Assembly (NCBI GenBank): GCA_043770095.1
Contig: JAYVIR010000087.1
Location: forward strand, 20,207-84,206
Reading direction: 5' to 3'
Origin: JBGSUZ01 sp043770095
Lineage (GTDB): Bacteria; Bacillota; Clostridia; Peptostreptococcales; Acidaminobacteraceae
DNA: 64,000 nucleotides
Shown here: positions 45,250 to 54,382 of the stretch, piece after piece
How the letters are laid out: every line of letters starts with the position of its first letter
Position numbering within the stretch: the stretch's first letter is position 1
The notes under the pieces: generated by a model
The model's database searches: none
What the model saw: the letters and a program-made list of their open reading frames with translations, nothing else
What the model was told of the DNA's origin: nothing
Program-made: the position numbers and the translations under genes

Positions 45250-46371
45250 TTATAAAAAATTACGTGAAACTTTACTGCCAGTATTTTTAGCATTATACAT
45301 CGCATGGTCTGCTCTATTTAAGACTTCCGATACTGTATTGCAGCTTTCATCAACTTCTGCTACACCTATACTAATTGAGGGGTTCCAAAATTGAATAATT
45401 TCATAATTTGTGGATCTACTAATTTCAACATTTAACTTTTCTGCAAGGTTTATAGCACTATTTGCATCACAATGGTTACAAATGACCAAAAACTCGTCAC
45501 CACCAAGCCTACAGACCATATCACCCATTCTAGTATTTTCCTGCAAAAAAGTCGCTAGCCACTTTAATACTTTATCTCCACAATCGTGTCCGCATTTATC
45601 ATTCACAGATTTGAATTTATCTGCGTCTATGAAGAGGATAGAAAAGACAACCCGATACCTATACCAGGCAGCGATAGATTTCTCAATTTCCAAAATTGCA
45701 TATCTTCGGTTGTATAATCCTGTAAGTTCATCACGCAACGCTATATACTCAAGTTTATCGTAAGCTTGCTGTAATTTGTTTGTCCTTAATATGACTTTTT
45801 CTTCAAGTTCTTGATTTAACTTTGTTAATTCTTGATTCTTTTCAGATATCAGATAAAACAATGATTTTAGCGCTTTTAACAAGGGTTCCGACGAATTCTC
45901 AACAATACGGTAGTCTTTTTCAAAAGCCAAAGTTGGAGAATACTTATCCTCATTAATGAACTCAATTTGCCGTACAAGGCTTTTGTCCATATTCAAAATA
46001 TGATACGCTAACCATGTTATTAAATAATCTGCTAATTCACCAAAATGCAGCGGATGTTCTAGTCGAGAGAAATCTGAAAAATTATTAGCAACATCGATTT
46101 TAAACCTATCGTGCGCCTGTTTATGAATCTCTATGTGTCTTGCATCAATATTATTGTCTATCATTATTTTCTCTTCATCATCAAAGTGCTTTTTTATATA
46201 AGTATCAAGCTTAATGTAAATAACTTGAATATCGCTCGAATCAATTGCCTCATTCCGAAAACAAAGTTGAAGAACTTCATTGATGACATTAATCAAACCG
46301 TGATGTTGTTCATCAATAATTTTTATACCTGTTTCTAATTCTGTACTCCACTTAAAGTATTCTTTTCTCAT
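45250..46371 (-). CDS. hemerythrin-GGDEF diguanylate cyclase
   Basis: A 373-residue protein. Residues 1-140 are a bacteriohemerythrin: the diiron ligands lie in DEQHHGLINVINE, KHFDDEEKIMID, HIEIHKQAHDRF and YHILNMD. A coiled coil (EKNQELTKLNQELEEKVIL near 180-205) leads to a GGDEF domain with FIDADKFKSVNDKCGHDCGD and the active-site RLGGDEF, preceded by an RMGD inhibitory (I) site at the right spacing. It should make cyclic di-GMP under control of oxygen or NO binding at the diiron site. Such sensor cyclases are known in Vibrio and others. Ribosome binding site GGAGGATG precedes the ATG. Confidence 0.9.
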   Translation of the reverse strand: MRKEYFKWSTELETGIKIIDEQHHGLINVINEVLQLCFRNEAIDSSDIQVIYIKLDTYIKKHFDDEEKIMIDNNIDARHIEIHKQAHDRFKIDVANNFSDFSRLEHPLHFGELADYLITWLAYHILNMDKSLVRQIEFINEDKYSPTLAFEKDYRIVENSSEPLLKALKSLFYLISEKNQELTKLNQELEEKVILRTNKLQQAYDKLEYIALRDELTGLYNRRYAILEIEKSIAAWYRYRVVFSILFIDADKFKSVNDKCGHDCGDKVLKWLATFLQENTRMGDMVCRLGGDEFLVICNHCDANSAINLAEKLNVEISRSTNYEIIQFWNPSISIGVAEVDESCNTVSEVLNRADHAMYNAKNTGSKVSRNFL

Positions 46372-46750
46372 TTTTCACATCCTCCGGATTATTCATTATC
46401 AGTATGGAATATTGCCTTACTAAATTCGAAGTTTATTTTGGATATTTCCCACAAAATTCCCTTTCATACTCATTCAGCACGTGGGTTATTTCCATCCGCT
46501 TACAAAATCCAAATCAGCAGATTGTTGTTTGCCATCGTATCATTTATTTGCTTTTGAATCAATTGTTCTACTTGCATTTGAAAATTCCGATGCTCAATTA
46601 AGTCCAAATAAGTGATTCTCAAACACTGAATTTTCTCTTGTTTTTCTCTCTTATCGCTACGGAGTTATACCATCCATTACTCGGCCCAACTTGAACTAGG
46701 ATAAATGAACTTCCTGTCTTTAAAAAGTTGAAACTTGTACCCAGAGGTAG
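46372..46750. other. no gene recognised
   Basis: 379 bp between the hemerythrin-GGDEF gene and a plus-strand remnant. It contains short shadow frames but no convincing coding sequence, tRNA or repeat. Confidence 0.5.
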
Positions 46751-46933
46751 CATAGAAAATCTAAGACTGAAATAAGCTTCTATGACGTCATTCAATCCAT
46801 TGAAGGCAGCGGTGCGCTTTTCACCTGTGGAATGGACGAGAATCGAGCTTGTCATATAGAAATGGTCATGAGAGATGCCGAAGAAAAAATGGTGAACCAT
46901 CTTAAAGAAAAACGCATTTTTGACATTATGTAA
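46751..46933 (+). pseudogene. C-terminal remnant of an unidentified gene
   Basis: A plus-strand frame preceded by stops and without a start, ending at TAA (46931-46933). Its translation is protein-like (SIEGSGALFTCGMDENRACH, then EMVMRDAEEKMVNHLKEKRI). The reverse-strand frame over the same DNA is less convincing. The family is not recognised. Confidence 0.35.
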
Positions 46934-47029
46934 AAAATGAGATAGAAATTTAGGTAGTTTAGACGGTTCCTTTTCCAAATCAATTGTAGAAAATTACAGC
47001 CTGTATTATATTTTATAGGAGATTATATT

Positions 47030-47314
47030 CTGGATCACAATAATCATCATCGCCACAATCACAGTCAACAAGATCAAAATTTTTTAACCAAAATGTCTTT
47101 TTTGGATAGCAAGCAAAGAGACCTTCTCATCCCACCAGAAGTCCTTATAAGCCAGATGCCCATACGAAATAACCATACGATCCTTGATATAGGTGCTGCC
47201 TCAGGCTTTTTCACCATTCCTATGGCAGAGTTAACAATTGGCTTCGACATTGTGAAGAATACTAAAATTAATGATGCTATCTATACTGTTTTAGCAGTTA
47301 AAAACAAGAAGTAA
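47030..47314 (+). pseudogene. internally deleted SAM methyltransferase
   Basis: A class I methyltransferase that has lost its centre. From CTG at 47030 (AGGAG 8 bases before; the original may have been ATG) the frame gives a histidine-rich N-terminus, then ILDIGAASGFFTIPMAELT (SAM motif I). It then jumps directly to a C-terminal strand (IGFDIVKNTKINDAIYTVLAV) and stops. Residue count is about 94 against the usual 190-210. The SAM-binding loop is intact but the fold cannot be. Confidence 0.6.
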
Positions 47315-47404
47315 CTTATGTAAATAAACAAAAATTCATTCGTTACAATCAGCAATTCTTATTGGTAACCTTTTAATCATATTATCTTCCAGCCTATTCT
47401 TAAG

Positions 47405-47533
47405 ATCATACTAGCAAGGCGGAAAATATAGCGTGCTTTTTTTGTTTTCGATGTTTTCCTTCATCCGTTTTTAAAGACGAATTAATATGACGGCGAATCG
47501 TGTTTAAACTCTTCTCAAGTATTTGAGAAATCT
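47405..47533 (-). pseudogene. HTH-containing gene remnant
   Basis: The minus-strand frame ending at 47405 contains EISQILEKSLNTIRRHINSS, a LuxR/sigma-region-4-like helix-turn-helix, followed by a basic tail. There is no start, and upstream sequence is out of frame. It is the C-terminal fragment of a small regulator or transposase-type protein. Confidence 0.4.
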
Positions 47534-47640
47534 CTTATAGTAGCAAATATTTCATCAAGCACCTCTTCAGATTTAGCTTTGCTTAATTTCTCAATTGGAA
47601 CATACGAAGCTTGATACACGACGCTGCGATGTCATTTTGA
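47520..47640 (-). pseudogene. possible C-terminal piece of the TetR pseudogene
   Basis: The minus-strand sequence reads SYVPIEKLSKAKSEEVLDEI and FATIRDFSNT before a stop. It could be a detached C-terminal part of the broken TetR gene that starts at 47961. The link is weak. Confidence 0.25.
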
Positions 47641-47713
47641 CTGCTTCGCTCAGTAAAGAATGACATACTCGATCAGCCAATGGCGGTTCGAGATTATCTT
47701 ACCTTAGATCTAA

Positions 47714-47785
47714 ACCAACCGCATACTCAACGTGCCTTGATTATACAATATTAATGTCTTTAGGACATACTGGCGCCTTGGCGGA
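47714..47785 (-). repeat. short homologue of the 63.55-kb remnant
   Basis: The right 55 bp align without gaps to 63561-63615 at 43 of 55 positions. Both translate (minus strand) as a C-terminal tail of the kind SAKAP...DI.IV.SRHVE, here with a stop. It lies within the broken TetR region. Confidence 0.45.
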
Positions 47786-47961
47786 ATGAAACTTTTGTTC
47801 TTGAAAAAATAGGTCGGAGTTGCCCTTGAAACTTCAGCCTTTTCACCAATATCAATTAGACTTGTTCTTTCATATCTTTTATCTGCAAAAAGTTCTTCAG
47901 CTGCATTTAAAATTTTTTATTTACTTATTTCATCATCTTTTCTATCAACATTATTTTCCAT
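47786..47961 (-). pseudogene. TetR-family regulator, N-terminal fragment with in-frame stop
   Basis: From ATG 47961 the frame reads MENNVDRKDDEISK, then a TAA at codon 15, then continues as a classic TetR helix-turn-helix: KILNAAEELFADKRYERTSL, then IGEKAEVSRATPTYFFKNK. It ends abruptly at about 47790 where foreign sequence begins. A CAA-to-TAA change and an insertion or deletion have therefore inactivated it. Confidence 0.6.
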
Positions 47962-48095
47962 TGCATTGATCTCCATGTTTATGACCTGTTTACAGTCAGT
48001 GGGCGAAATCATCGGTTATACTTACTTTTAACATCTTTCCAGTTTTACCAAACGCTTAACGTGCATTCAGTAGACAAAAATGATATCGTGACTTA

Positions 48096-48503
48096 TTACA
48101 ATGCTCGCATTTTGTTTCCTCTAGTTTCATGTGTAACTTCAGCTAAGCCTAACGCCTCCATCAGTGGTGGAATATACATTCCAAGGCGTCCACGCAAACC
48201 TTTCTTTAAACCATACCATCCACCAATTGGATTAGTTTCAGACCGTCCCCATGCTTCTACCGTTCCTTCTTTAGGTGGCTTTTGTTCATCCGAACTTCCT
48301 AATTCCATCCAATCTCCATGATTGATCAACATATAATGCAAATCATCAATACATCTTAGATCATAATACAGAACTGTACTTCCAACGGTGCACACTAAAA
48401 CTTCATTTCCATTTTTTACATCCTTATACATGCTATATTCAGAAGTTAATGGTGGTGTCTTCAATACTAGAGGATTATCCTTTGTCATAATTAAATCCAT
48501 CAT
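48096..48503 (-). CDS. conserved small protein of unknown function
   Basis: A 135-residue soluble protein starting behind AAAGGATG (MMDLIMTKDNPLVLKTPPLT). The middle has VCTVGSTVLYYDLRCIDDLH and a C-terminal RGRLGMYIPPLMEALGLAEV. It resembles a widespread clostridial protein family without a known role, and its length looks complete. No catalytic motif or membrane segment is seen. It is the only apparently intact gene between 46.4 and 49.0 kb. Confidence 0.7.
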   Translation of the reverse strand: MMDLIMTKDNPLVLKTPPLTSEYSMYKDVKNGNEVLVCTVGSTVLYYDLRCIDDLHYMLINHGDWMELGSSDEQKPPKEGTVEAWGRSETNPIGGWYGLKKGLRGRLGMYIPPLMEALGLAEVTHETRGNKMRAL

Positions 48504-48855
48504 AATAAAACATCCTTTCTAAAATATTACCTGCCCATTCTGCAGCTATCGAGTTCAAGTTGACATGCCATACTTGGCGCTTCCTTAAAGGCATCAAGAT
48601 CCATCCTGATAAGAAAACCAAAGCATATTTATGAAGAACGCCACATCCTTTGAAATTACCTACTTTAATATCAATTCAGACACTAATCATATAGCCCTCA
48701 AAGAAATTATTGTAATTACTACCCATCTACACTCGTGTTCATTCATTTATAAATTGGTTACGAGAACGCTATAAAAAACACACAAGAAAAACGCTGGAAA
48801 TATGAGCCAATCCAACGTTTTTTTGTTTTCTACGCCTTGCTATTTCCAAATAGTT
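48504..48855. other. non-coding DNA with gene debris
   Basis: No intact gene. A short minus-strand stretch near 48535-48600 (LDAFKEAPSMACQLEL) looks like debris. A hairpin with AACG/CGTT ends followed by TTTTTTT lies near 48790-48826 and may be an old plus-strand terminator. Confidence 0.4.
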
Positions 48856-49020
48856 TCACCACGCACTATCCAGTGTTTGGCTTAGCATAAACCCAGCCGG
48901 TTTCAGTGTCATGCCTATACTTTCTGAAATGGCAAACTCTAACCTACACGAATGAATCGTGGCAATCACATCACCAATTAACCCCATATTTGCTGAACAA
49001 CGAAAATATATCTTACTCAT
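48856..49020 (-). pseudogene. 54-codon fragment, possible gene remnant
   Basis: A frame from ATG 49020 (MSKIYFRCSANMGLIGDVIA ... GFMLSQTLDSAW) with only a weak AGG site. It lies just after the SOUL-like gene. The sequence looks protein-like but truncated; no family is recognised. Confidence 0.3.
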
Positions 49021-49038
49021 ACATTGTGCCTGGGTTAG

Positions 49039-49557
49039 CTAAGTTTCAGACTTTATACTTACTTTTATCATAATTTCATTTTTTCGAAAGATGCCCGGTG
49101 TAAAGGGTGCATTATAGAAGGCTAACTTATCATTGGATTGAACAGCCCAATGATTTTTTTCTATCCACTGATGTAGCGATTTTGAGTTTTGTTGCTCAAG
49201 TGATTCGTTTGAACGCCCGCTATATACAATAACCGCATAAAATCCTTCTTCGAACTCAATGACGCTTAAGTATCTATTATTGGGTTTAGGTATATTTTGA
49301 CCAAACTCTTTTGGAATGACAAATGCCATTTTCTTTTTATCATTCTTCACGTCTTCAATTACAGGGATGGTCATGCTAATCTTTCTATTTTCGTTATTAT
49401 TACTGCTAATATACGAAAAAAGTGTATTAAACCCATTTTCAATTTCTGGATCAACATCATTGTTATACTCCACTAAATAGAAGGACTGGTACTTTCTCAG
49501 TTCAAAAGGATCTTCTTTTTGAATCAGTTCATAATCTGGCGATTCATAATGGCTCAT
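49039..49557 (-). CDS. SOUL/heme-binding-like protein
   Basis: About 172 residues of the SOUL/GyrI-like family: ESPDYELIQKEDPFELRKYQ at the start, ISMTIPVIEDVKNDKKKMAF in the middle and KLAFYNAPFTPGIFRKNEIM at the end are hallmark strands of SOUL heme-binding proteins. The ATG at 49557 has a strong ribosome binding site (AGGAGG upstream); an extension to 49611 overlaps the preceding gene. Bacterial members bind heme or small amphipathic ligands, with physiological roles mostly unknown. Confidence 0.82.
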   Translation of the reverse strand: MSHYESPDYELIQKEDPFELRKYQSFYLVEYNNDVDPEIENGFNTLFSYISSNNNENRKISMTIPVIEDVKNDKKKMAFVIPKEFGQNIPKPNNRYLSVIEFEEGFYAVIVYSGRSNESLEQQNSKSLHQWIEKNHWAVQSNDKLAFYNAPFTPGIFRKNEIMIKVSIKSET

Positions 49558-49579
49558 ACGATCACCTCCTATATCGATA

Positions 49580-49969
49580 TTACATAAGCCATTGGGTGGA
49601 TATGTTTCCATAGCTAATTTTATCTATTTTCACGACGAGCACACGAGAAAGCAGATAAAAGTACTTGATGATGAGTTCCCGCGCTTTAGGAAACCTGATA
49701 TTAAATGTTTCTTCTTGTTCCTGTGGAACATCGATTTTAACAATTAATGTAGTAACGCCATTTATTTCAGTAAGCGAATAACGCTCTGTCACACCGTAAC
49801 CATTTACAGACGATATAAACTGGATTTCATTTCCTTCTTTCAATGCGACCTTCATATAGGTGGCTTCATCAATGATACTTGCCCAGTCACGAAATGTTAG
49901 ATCATCCCAAAGAGTGGTCCAGACTATTTCCTTTGAGGCATTTAATTCGATTGAGAATTGAATTTCTAT
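49580..49969 (-). CDS. SRPBCC-family protein with apparent ATA start
   Basis: An SRPBCC (AHSA1/polyketide-cyclase-like) ligand-binding fold of about 129 residues. The coding frame continues upstream of the first ATG (at 49855) through EIQFSIELNASKEIVWTTLW, the conserved N-terminal strand, to codon ATA at 49969. This codon is placed 5 bases after a perfect AGGAGG. Homologues begin MEIQFSI-like, so ATG probably changed to ATA, which would lower expression or kill the gene. The C-terminal 35 residues (ARELIIKYFYLLSRVL onward) do not look like the family and may be frameshifted. Treat as doubtful function. Confidence 0.55.
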   Translation of the reverse strand: MEIQFSIELNASKEIVWTTLWDDLTFRDWASIIDEATYMKVALKEGNEIQFISSVNGYGVTERYSLTEINGVTTLIVKIDVPQEQEETFNIRFPKARELIIKYFYLLSRVLVVKIDKISYGNISTQWLM

Positions 49970-50042
49970 ATATACCTCCTAAAATAAAAGTATACGCCAT
50001 ATAAACTTTATCGCTTTATTTAAATGGAAAGCTGCAATTCAA

Positions 50043-50930
50043 TCATATATCTTCCTTTCTTGCTCTCTCTAGAGCAATGATATCCATTTTTTTCATTTTC
50101 AGAAACGACTTCGTCACTCTCCCAATTTCTGCTTCAGTTCCCTCTGACAACAACACCCCCATCGAGCTTGGTATAATTTGCCAAAATAAGCCAAATTGAT
50201 CTTTCACCCAACCGCAGGCTTCTGCTTCGGGAACAAAAGAGAGCTTTTCCCAATAATAATCAATCTCTTTTTGATCATCGCATTGTACCATAAAAGAAAC
50301 AGCTTCATTGAATGTAGCATCTCCTCCATAGCCGTGATCCATCAGAACCATTTCAAGATCAAGAATGACTAACTCAGCATAATTAATTTTAGCCCGTTGA
50401 TCCGCTGCTTGTCCTTCAAGATAGCGATTCGCAAAGCCAACGCTTGAATCTGAAAACAGACCGGAATAGTAATCCATCGCTTCTTGAGCCCTTCCACACG
50501 CTTCCATGCTAAACAGTAAAGAAGGTCTTATTTTTTTATGAGCATGTATATCTTCAACCAACATGATTTGCCAGTTCAAACCGTATTTGTCCCTAATCCA
50601 TGCATACCACCCACTAAAATCATAAGTATCTAGTGGCATTAACTCACTTCCATCTTTTATAAGCGTATCATATAACCGATTTACTTCTTCTTTTGTTTCA
50701 CACGCCACCATTAAAGAAATTGAAGCATTAAATGCGAAAATTGGCCCAGCACTAATCGCTGCAAATTCGATTCCAGCCAGTTGAAAGCTAACTGTCTGTG
50801 CATCGCCCGATGGTGTGTCTTTAAGTGTTGCTTTATTCAAAACCTTTGAATTATCAAACAAACTAACATAAAGCTCTGCTGCTTCTAATGCCTGCGTATC
50901 AAACCATAAATGAGGAACAATTTTTTGCAT
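50043..50930 (-). CDS. tandem VOC/PhnB-like protein
   Basis: About 295 residues made of two vicinal-oxygen-chelate domains of the PhnB/3-demethylubiquinone-methyltransferase-like type. The halves begin QKIVPHLWFDTQALEAAELY and RPSLLFSMEACGRAQEAMDY, and both end in a GWYAWIRDKYGLNWQIML or GWVKDQFGLFWQIIPS motif. The ATG at 50930 follows GGAGGT. These proteins are often misnamed methyltransferases. A glyoxalase-like or drug-binding role is possible, but none is established. Confidence 0.87.
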   Translation of the reverse strand: MQKIVPHLWFDTQALEAAELYVSLFDNSKVLNKATLKDTPSGDAQTVSFQLAGIEFAAISAGPIFAFNASISLMVACETKEEVNRLYDTLIKDGSELMPLDTYDFSGWYAWIRDKYGLNWQIMLVEDIHAHKKIRPSLLFSMEACGRAQEAMDYYSGLFSDSSVGFANRYLEGQAADQRAKINYAELVILDLEMVLMDHGYGGDATFNEAVSFMVQCDDQKEIDYYWEKLSFVPEAEACGWVKDQFGLFWQIIPSSMGVLLSEGTEAEIGRVTKSFLKMKKMDIIALERARKEDI

Positions 50931-51013
50931 TACTACCTCCACAATCGACTTTCTTTACAAAATACCCTTGAATGTAAAAGCGTAAACATAGAATAAGTCT
51001 CATGCTATAAAAA

Positions 51014-51045
51014 AAACCTCATCATAATTTCTTACGATAAGGTTT
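51014..51045 (-). terminator. terminator of the PTS operon
   Basis: AAACCTCATC (51014-51023) pairs with GATAAGGTTT (51036-51045), with one mismatch. On the minus strand it ends in TTTTTTTT, downstream of ptsI. Confidence 0.8.
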
Positions 51046-51106
51046 CATATTGAGATGACTTTTTCAGCAGCCTCTTTTCACAGACTCACTTTTTTATTAC
51101 CATCAT

Positions 51107-52810
51107 TTAATTTTCTGTTAAACCGCTGAGCTTTTCGACCACTTCGTCTGGCGTTTCACAGTCCAAAACCAAGTCTACAACCTTTATACAAGATGCTTGA
51201 TCAAGAGTTGATAAATTCCATTTGATTTCAGCCACCTTGCTGCTCGACATGCTTAACTCGTGAATGCCGACGCCTACATAGAAAGGCAATAAGAGCGGGT
51301 CTGATGCCGCTTCTCCACAAATGCCAACCCATATACCCGCTTCTCTTGCAGATGCTGCAACATTCTTAATCAAAGACAGAAGCCCTGGATGATACCAATT
51401 GTAGAGGTGGGATAACTTTTCATTCATCCGATCGACCGCCACAGTGTATTGAAGCAGGTCATTGGTGCCAATGCTAAAGAAGTCCACGTGCTTTGCAAAC
51501 TTTTTAGCCTCCACTGCTACCACTGGGATTTCGACCATGATCCCAATTTCAAAAGGTCTATGAGCAATGCCCTTTTCGTCTAATTCCGTTTTGACTTCTT
51601 CTATCAGCACCTTAATCTGTTTAATTTCAGTAATAGATGAAATCATTGGAAACATCACTTTTAAATTGCCATAGACGCTGGCCATAATCAACGCTCGGAG
51701 CTGGTCTTTGAACATCTCGGTTCTATCTAAGGAAATCCGTATGGCTCTGTACCCCAAAAAAGGATTCATTTCCGGTTCTAAATTCAGATAGTCAACCTGC
51801 TTGTCGCCCCCAATGTCAAAGGTTCGAATGACCATCGGTTTATCTCCAAAGGCTTCCAGCGCCATTTTATAAGCTTGAAACTGTTCATCCACCGAAGGCA
51901 GTGATTGTCTGTTCATATACAAAAACTCTGTTCTAAAGAGTCCGACCCCGTCAGCGCCTTGTTCCAAAGCTTTTGCAGCTTTGTTAGAATCCGCAATGTT
52001 GGCCGCTATTTCTAGTGACAAGCCATCTCGGGTTTTTCCGTGACTGTATTTGAGTGCTTCATATTTCTCTGATTCCAATTTTTTCTGTATCATTTGCGCC
52101 GAAAAAGCCACTTGCAATGACTCTTCCGGATTGGCAATCAAATAACTCTCATCCGCATTGATGAGGATGGTCATGCCCTCAGAGATGCCCAATTTTTCAT
52201 AAGCGACCCCTGTAATGGCCGGAATTCCTAAACTCTGAGCGATGATGGCCGAATGAGAGGTCTTTCCCCCTTTTTCAGTGACAAATCCCAAAATATAATC
52301 TGGGTTTAACATCGCTGTATCCGAGGGTTCTAAATCTTCGCAAAACAGAATGGCGTTTTTAGGGACTTTGAATTCAGAATCAAGGCCTAATAGGTTTCTT
52401 AAAATCCGCTGAGAGATGTCGTTCATATCCGCCGCTCTTTCTCTCATGTAAATGTTATCCATCTGCTGAAATAGGGCCTTGAAACTTCTATTAGCCTGTT
52501 CTGTGGCGAAGGTGGCGTTTACGCCCTGTTCAAAAATCATGTCTCTGGCAACACCATAGAACTCTTCATCTTCTATCAACAACAAATGGGCTTCAAATAT
52601 TTGGCTTTCTTTCTCTCCAATTTGGCGTTTCGTTTGTTGAATGATTTGTTTTAACTGCTCCGTTGATTTTTTAAGAGCTGCTTCGTAATGAAGCAGCTCC
52701 GTTTCAATGCTTTCGATGGGCTTTAGCGCCACGTCCAGCTTTTGTTTTTTATAGATAAAGGCCGTGCCGATGGCCATGCCCTTGGAAGTACCAATACCAT
52801 TGATTTTCAT
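51107..52810 (-). CDS. ptsI: PTS enzyme I
   Basis: A 567-residue phosphoenolpyruvate-protein phosphotransferase that takes phosphate from PEP and passes it to HPr. The phosphorylated His is in GGKTSHSAIIAQSLGIPAIT near residue 185. PEP-binding segments are GADGVGLFRTEFLYM, MVIRTFDIGGDKQ, EIGIMVEIPVVAVEA and DFFSIGTNDLLQYTVAVDR, and the catalytic Cys is in GIWVGICGEAASDP. It follows the HPr gene by 11 bp and is the last gene of the sugar PTS operon. Confidence 0.95.
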   Translation of the reverse strand: MKINGIGTSKGMAIGTAFIYKKQKLDVALKPIESIETELLHYEAALKKSTEQLKQIIQQTKRQIGEKESQIFEAHLLLIEDEEFYGVARDMIFEQGVNATFATEQANRSFKALFQQMDNIYMRERAADMNDISQRILRNLLGLDSEFKVPKNAILFCEDLEPSDTAMLNPDYILGFVTEKGGKTSHSAIIAQSLGIPAITGVAYEKLGISEGMTILINADESYLIANPEESLQVAFSAQMIQKKLESEKYEALKYSHGKTRDGLSLEIAANIADSNKAAKALEQGADGVGLFRTEFLYMNRQSLPSVDEQFQAYKMALEAFGDKPMVIRTFDIGGDKQVDYLNLEPEMNPFLGYRAIRISLDRTEMFKDQLRALIMASVYGNLKVMFPMISSITEIKQIKVLIEEVKTELDEKGIAHRPFEIGIMVEIPVVAVEAKKFAKHVDFFSIGTNDLLQYTVAVDRMNEKLSHLYNWYHPGLLSLIKNVAASAREAGIWVGICGEAASDPLLLPFYVGVGIHELSMSSSKVAEIKWNLSTLDQASCIKVVDLVLDCETPDEVVEKLSGLTEN

Positions 52811-52821
52811 GAGTCTGTCAC

Positions 52822-53085
52822 CTATTCGTTAAAATTTGCAGTAATGAGGGTTTGAATCGCCTGGAGTGCCTCAGCTTCATCGGTTCCCTCGACTTCGAGG
52901 ATGATTTCGTCTCCTTTAGAGCCCGCCATTTTTAATATTCCCAGCATGCTTTTGCAGTTGTAGCTTTGCCCATTTTTAATGAGGCAAACCTTGCTGTCAA
53001 ATTTACTGGAAATCTGCACCAATAGCCCCGCCGGTCTGGCGTGAAGTCCGTGTTCATTGGTTAATTGAAATACATATGAAGCCAT
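52822..53085 (-). CDS. ptsH: PTS phosphocarrier HPr
   Basis: An 87-residue HPr with the catalytic His15 (NEHGLHARPAG) and the regulatory Ser46 (NCKSMLGIL) of Gram-positive HPr, which is phosphorylated by HprK and then co-activates CcpA. It lies between the dehydrogenase and ptsI. Ser46 and the cre site upstream of the operon agree with CcpA-type control. Confidence 0.95.
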   Translation of the reverse strand: MASYVFQLTNEHGLHARPAGLLVQISSKFDSKVCLIKNGQSYNCKSMLGILKMAGSKGDEIILEVEGTDEAEALQAIQTLITANFNE

Positions 53086-53097
53086 TGGAAAATCCTC

Positions 53098-54360
53098 CTA
53101 AAGAATGCCGTAATAAGTTAACAAGTAAGTTTCAGCCTCCGGATTCCATAGGCCGTCGTGCTTGTCGACCAGTTCTGCCAAGGCTTTGAACAAATCATTG
53201 GTTTCGCCGAGCTTCGCAAAGTCTTCGATCGCCGTCAAAGGCATGTCAAAGTGATTGTAAATGAGTTTTTTGCCGCCTGGGATGCTTGGCAAATTCAAAG
53301 TTGCTTCCACGCAGGCATCAATGCCGCCAATGTGAGTCAGCATCACAGATGGATTGATGAGGCCCTTCGCAGACATGTCCAGTGCTTCGATCAAGTCGTC
53401 GGTATTGCCCCCTGTCGAACCCATGATGTGAGTGTTCGAATAGTGAACGTTGTATAAATTAAGGCTGGCACTGAACTCATGATCCGTTGGACCAGCGAAG
53501 AAATTCATGCAACCGTCTTTGGCAAGGAGCTGATCTCCCTGTTCCACCAATTTGGAAACCGGTACGTATACAAAGACATCATCGTATCCATGGCCTTCAG
53601 TCAAAGCCATTAAGTGAGCCACAGAGTCCTCTAGTCCACTGGTGTTGACGTAGATTAACTCAACACCGTAAAACTTCGCTTTTTCCTCTGAGAGACAACG
53701 CTTGGCATGGTTGATTCTCGCATCGCTGAGATCAGTTACCACAATCTTTTTAGGCTTGCCCGCAATATTAAGCGCGTAGTCGATGGCCCCAAGACCCATT
53801 GGTCCTGCACCGCCCATGACAATCAAATTGCCCTCAGGCTTGATGCCCATGACGTGGGTATACGTATTGGGAATGGTGTGGTAAGCCGCATGGAAACCGC
53901 CGATGATGCATGACATCGGTTCGCCGAGTGACGCCTCGTAGAAGCCCTTGCCTTCGTAGTCTAGCAAACAGCCCAGTTCCATAACTTCAGGCGGAATGAT
54001 GTTATAAGTGGCATTGCCGCCAAAGTGTTCGTATGAATAACCCGGTGAGTAGGGGCTGCCCTTATAATTGAGAGCCGGTTGCAGCGCAAATTTCTGTCCC
54101 GCCTTGAACTGTCCCTCATAATCTGCGCCAACTTCAACAATAATCCCTGACATTTCATGACCAGTAATAATGGGATTCGTATCGATGTTTTCAGGCACCC
54201 GTTTGTGACGGTTTCCCTGTTTAGCCGCTTTATAGGTCGACATGCAAATGCTGTCGCAAATAACTTTTACGAGAATTTCATTGGATTTGATTTCTGGAAG
54301 GTTGAATTCTTCCAATCTTAAGTCGTCAACACCGTACATCCGAACTGCTTTTGCTTTCAT
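53098..54360 (-). CDS. zinc-type sugar-phosphate dehydrogenase (SorE-like)
   Basis: About 420 residues of the medium-chain dehydrogenase superfamily, resembling L-sorbose-1-phosphate reductase-type enzymes. Zinc-site Cys and GHE (DSICMSTYKAAKQG, ITGHEMSGIIVEVG) and a Rossmann motif VMGGAGPMGLGAIDYAL near residue 190 are present. The ATG at 54360 follows AAAGGAG; an extension to 54399 overlaps the kinase gene. Placed after a PfkB kinase in a mannitol-type PTS operon that lacks a classical mtlD, it probably interconverts the imported hexitol phosphate and a ketose phosphate. The substrate is inferred, not shown. Confidence 0.8.
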   Translation of the reverse strand: MKAKAVRMYGVDDLRLEEFNLPEIKSNEILVKVICDSICMSTYKAAKQGNRHKRVPENIDTNPIITGHEMSGIIVEVGADYEGQFKAGQKFALQPALNYKGSPYSPGYSYEHFGGNATYNIIPPEVMELGCLLDYEGKGFYEASLGEPMSCIIGGFHAAYHTIPNTYTHVMGIKPEGNLIVMGGAGPMGLGAIDYALNIAGKPKKIVVTDLSDARINHAKRCLSEEKAKFYGVELIYVNTSGLEDSVAHLMALTEGHGYDDVFVYVPVSKLVEQGDQLLAKDGCMNFFAGPTDHEFSASLNLYNVHYSNTHIMGSTGGNTDDLIEALDMSAKGLINPSVMLTHIGGIDACVEATLNLPSIPGGKKLIYNHFDMPLTAIEDFAKLGETNDLFKALAELVDKHDGLWNPEAETYLLTYYGIL

Positions 54361-54382
54361 TATATGAATCTCCTTTTCATGA

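Noticed and set aside
46619..46978. Minus-strand 119-codon frame
   Set aside because: No ribosome binding site, odd composition, and the plus-strand frame over it is more protein-like.
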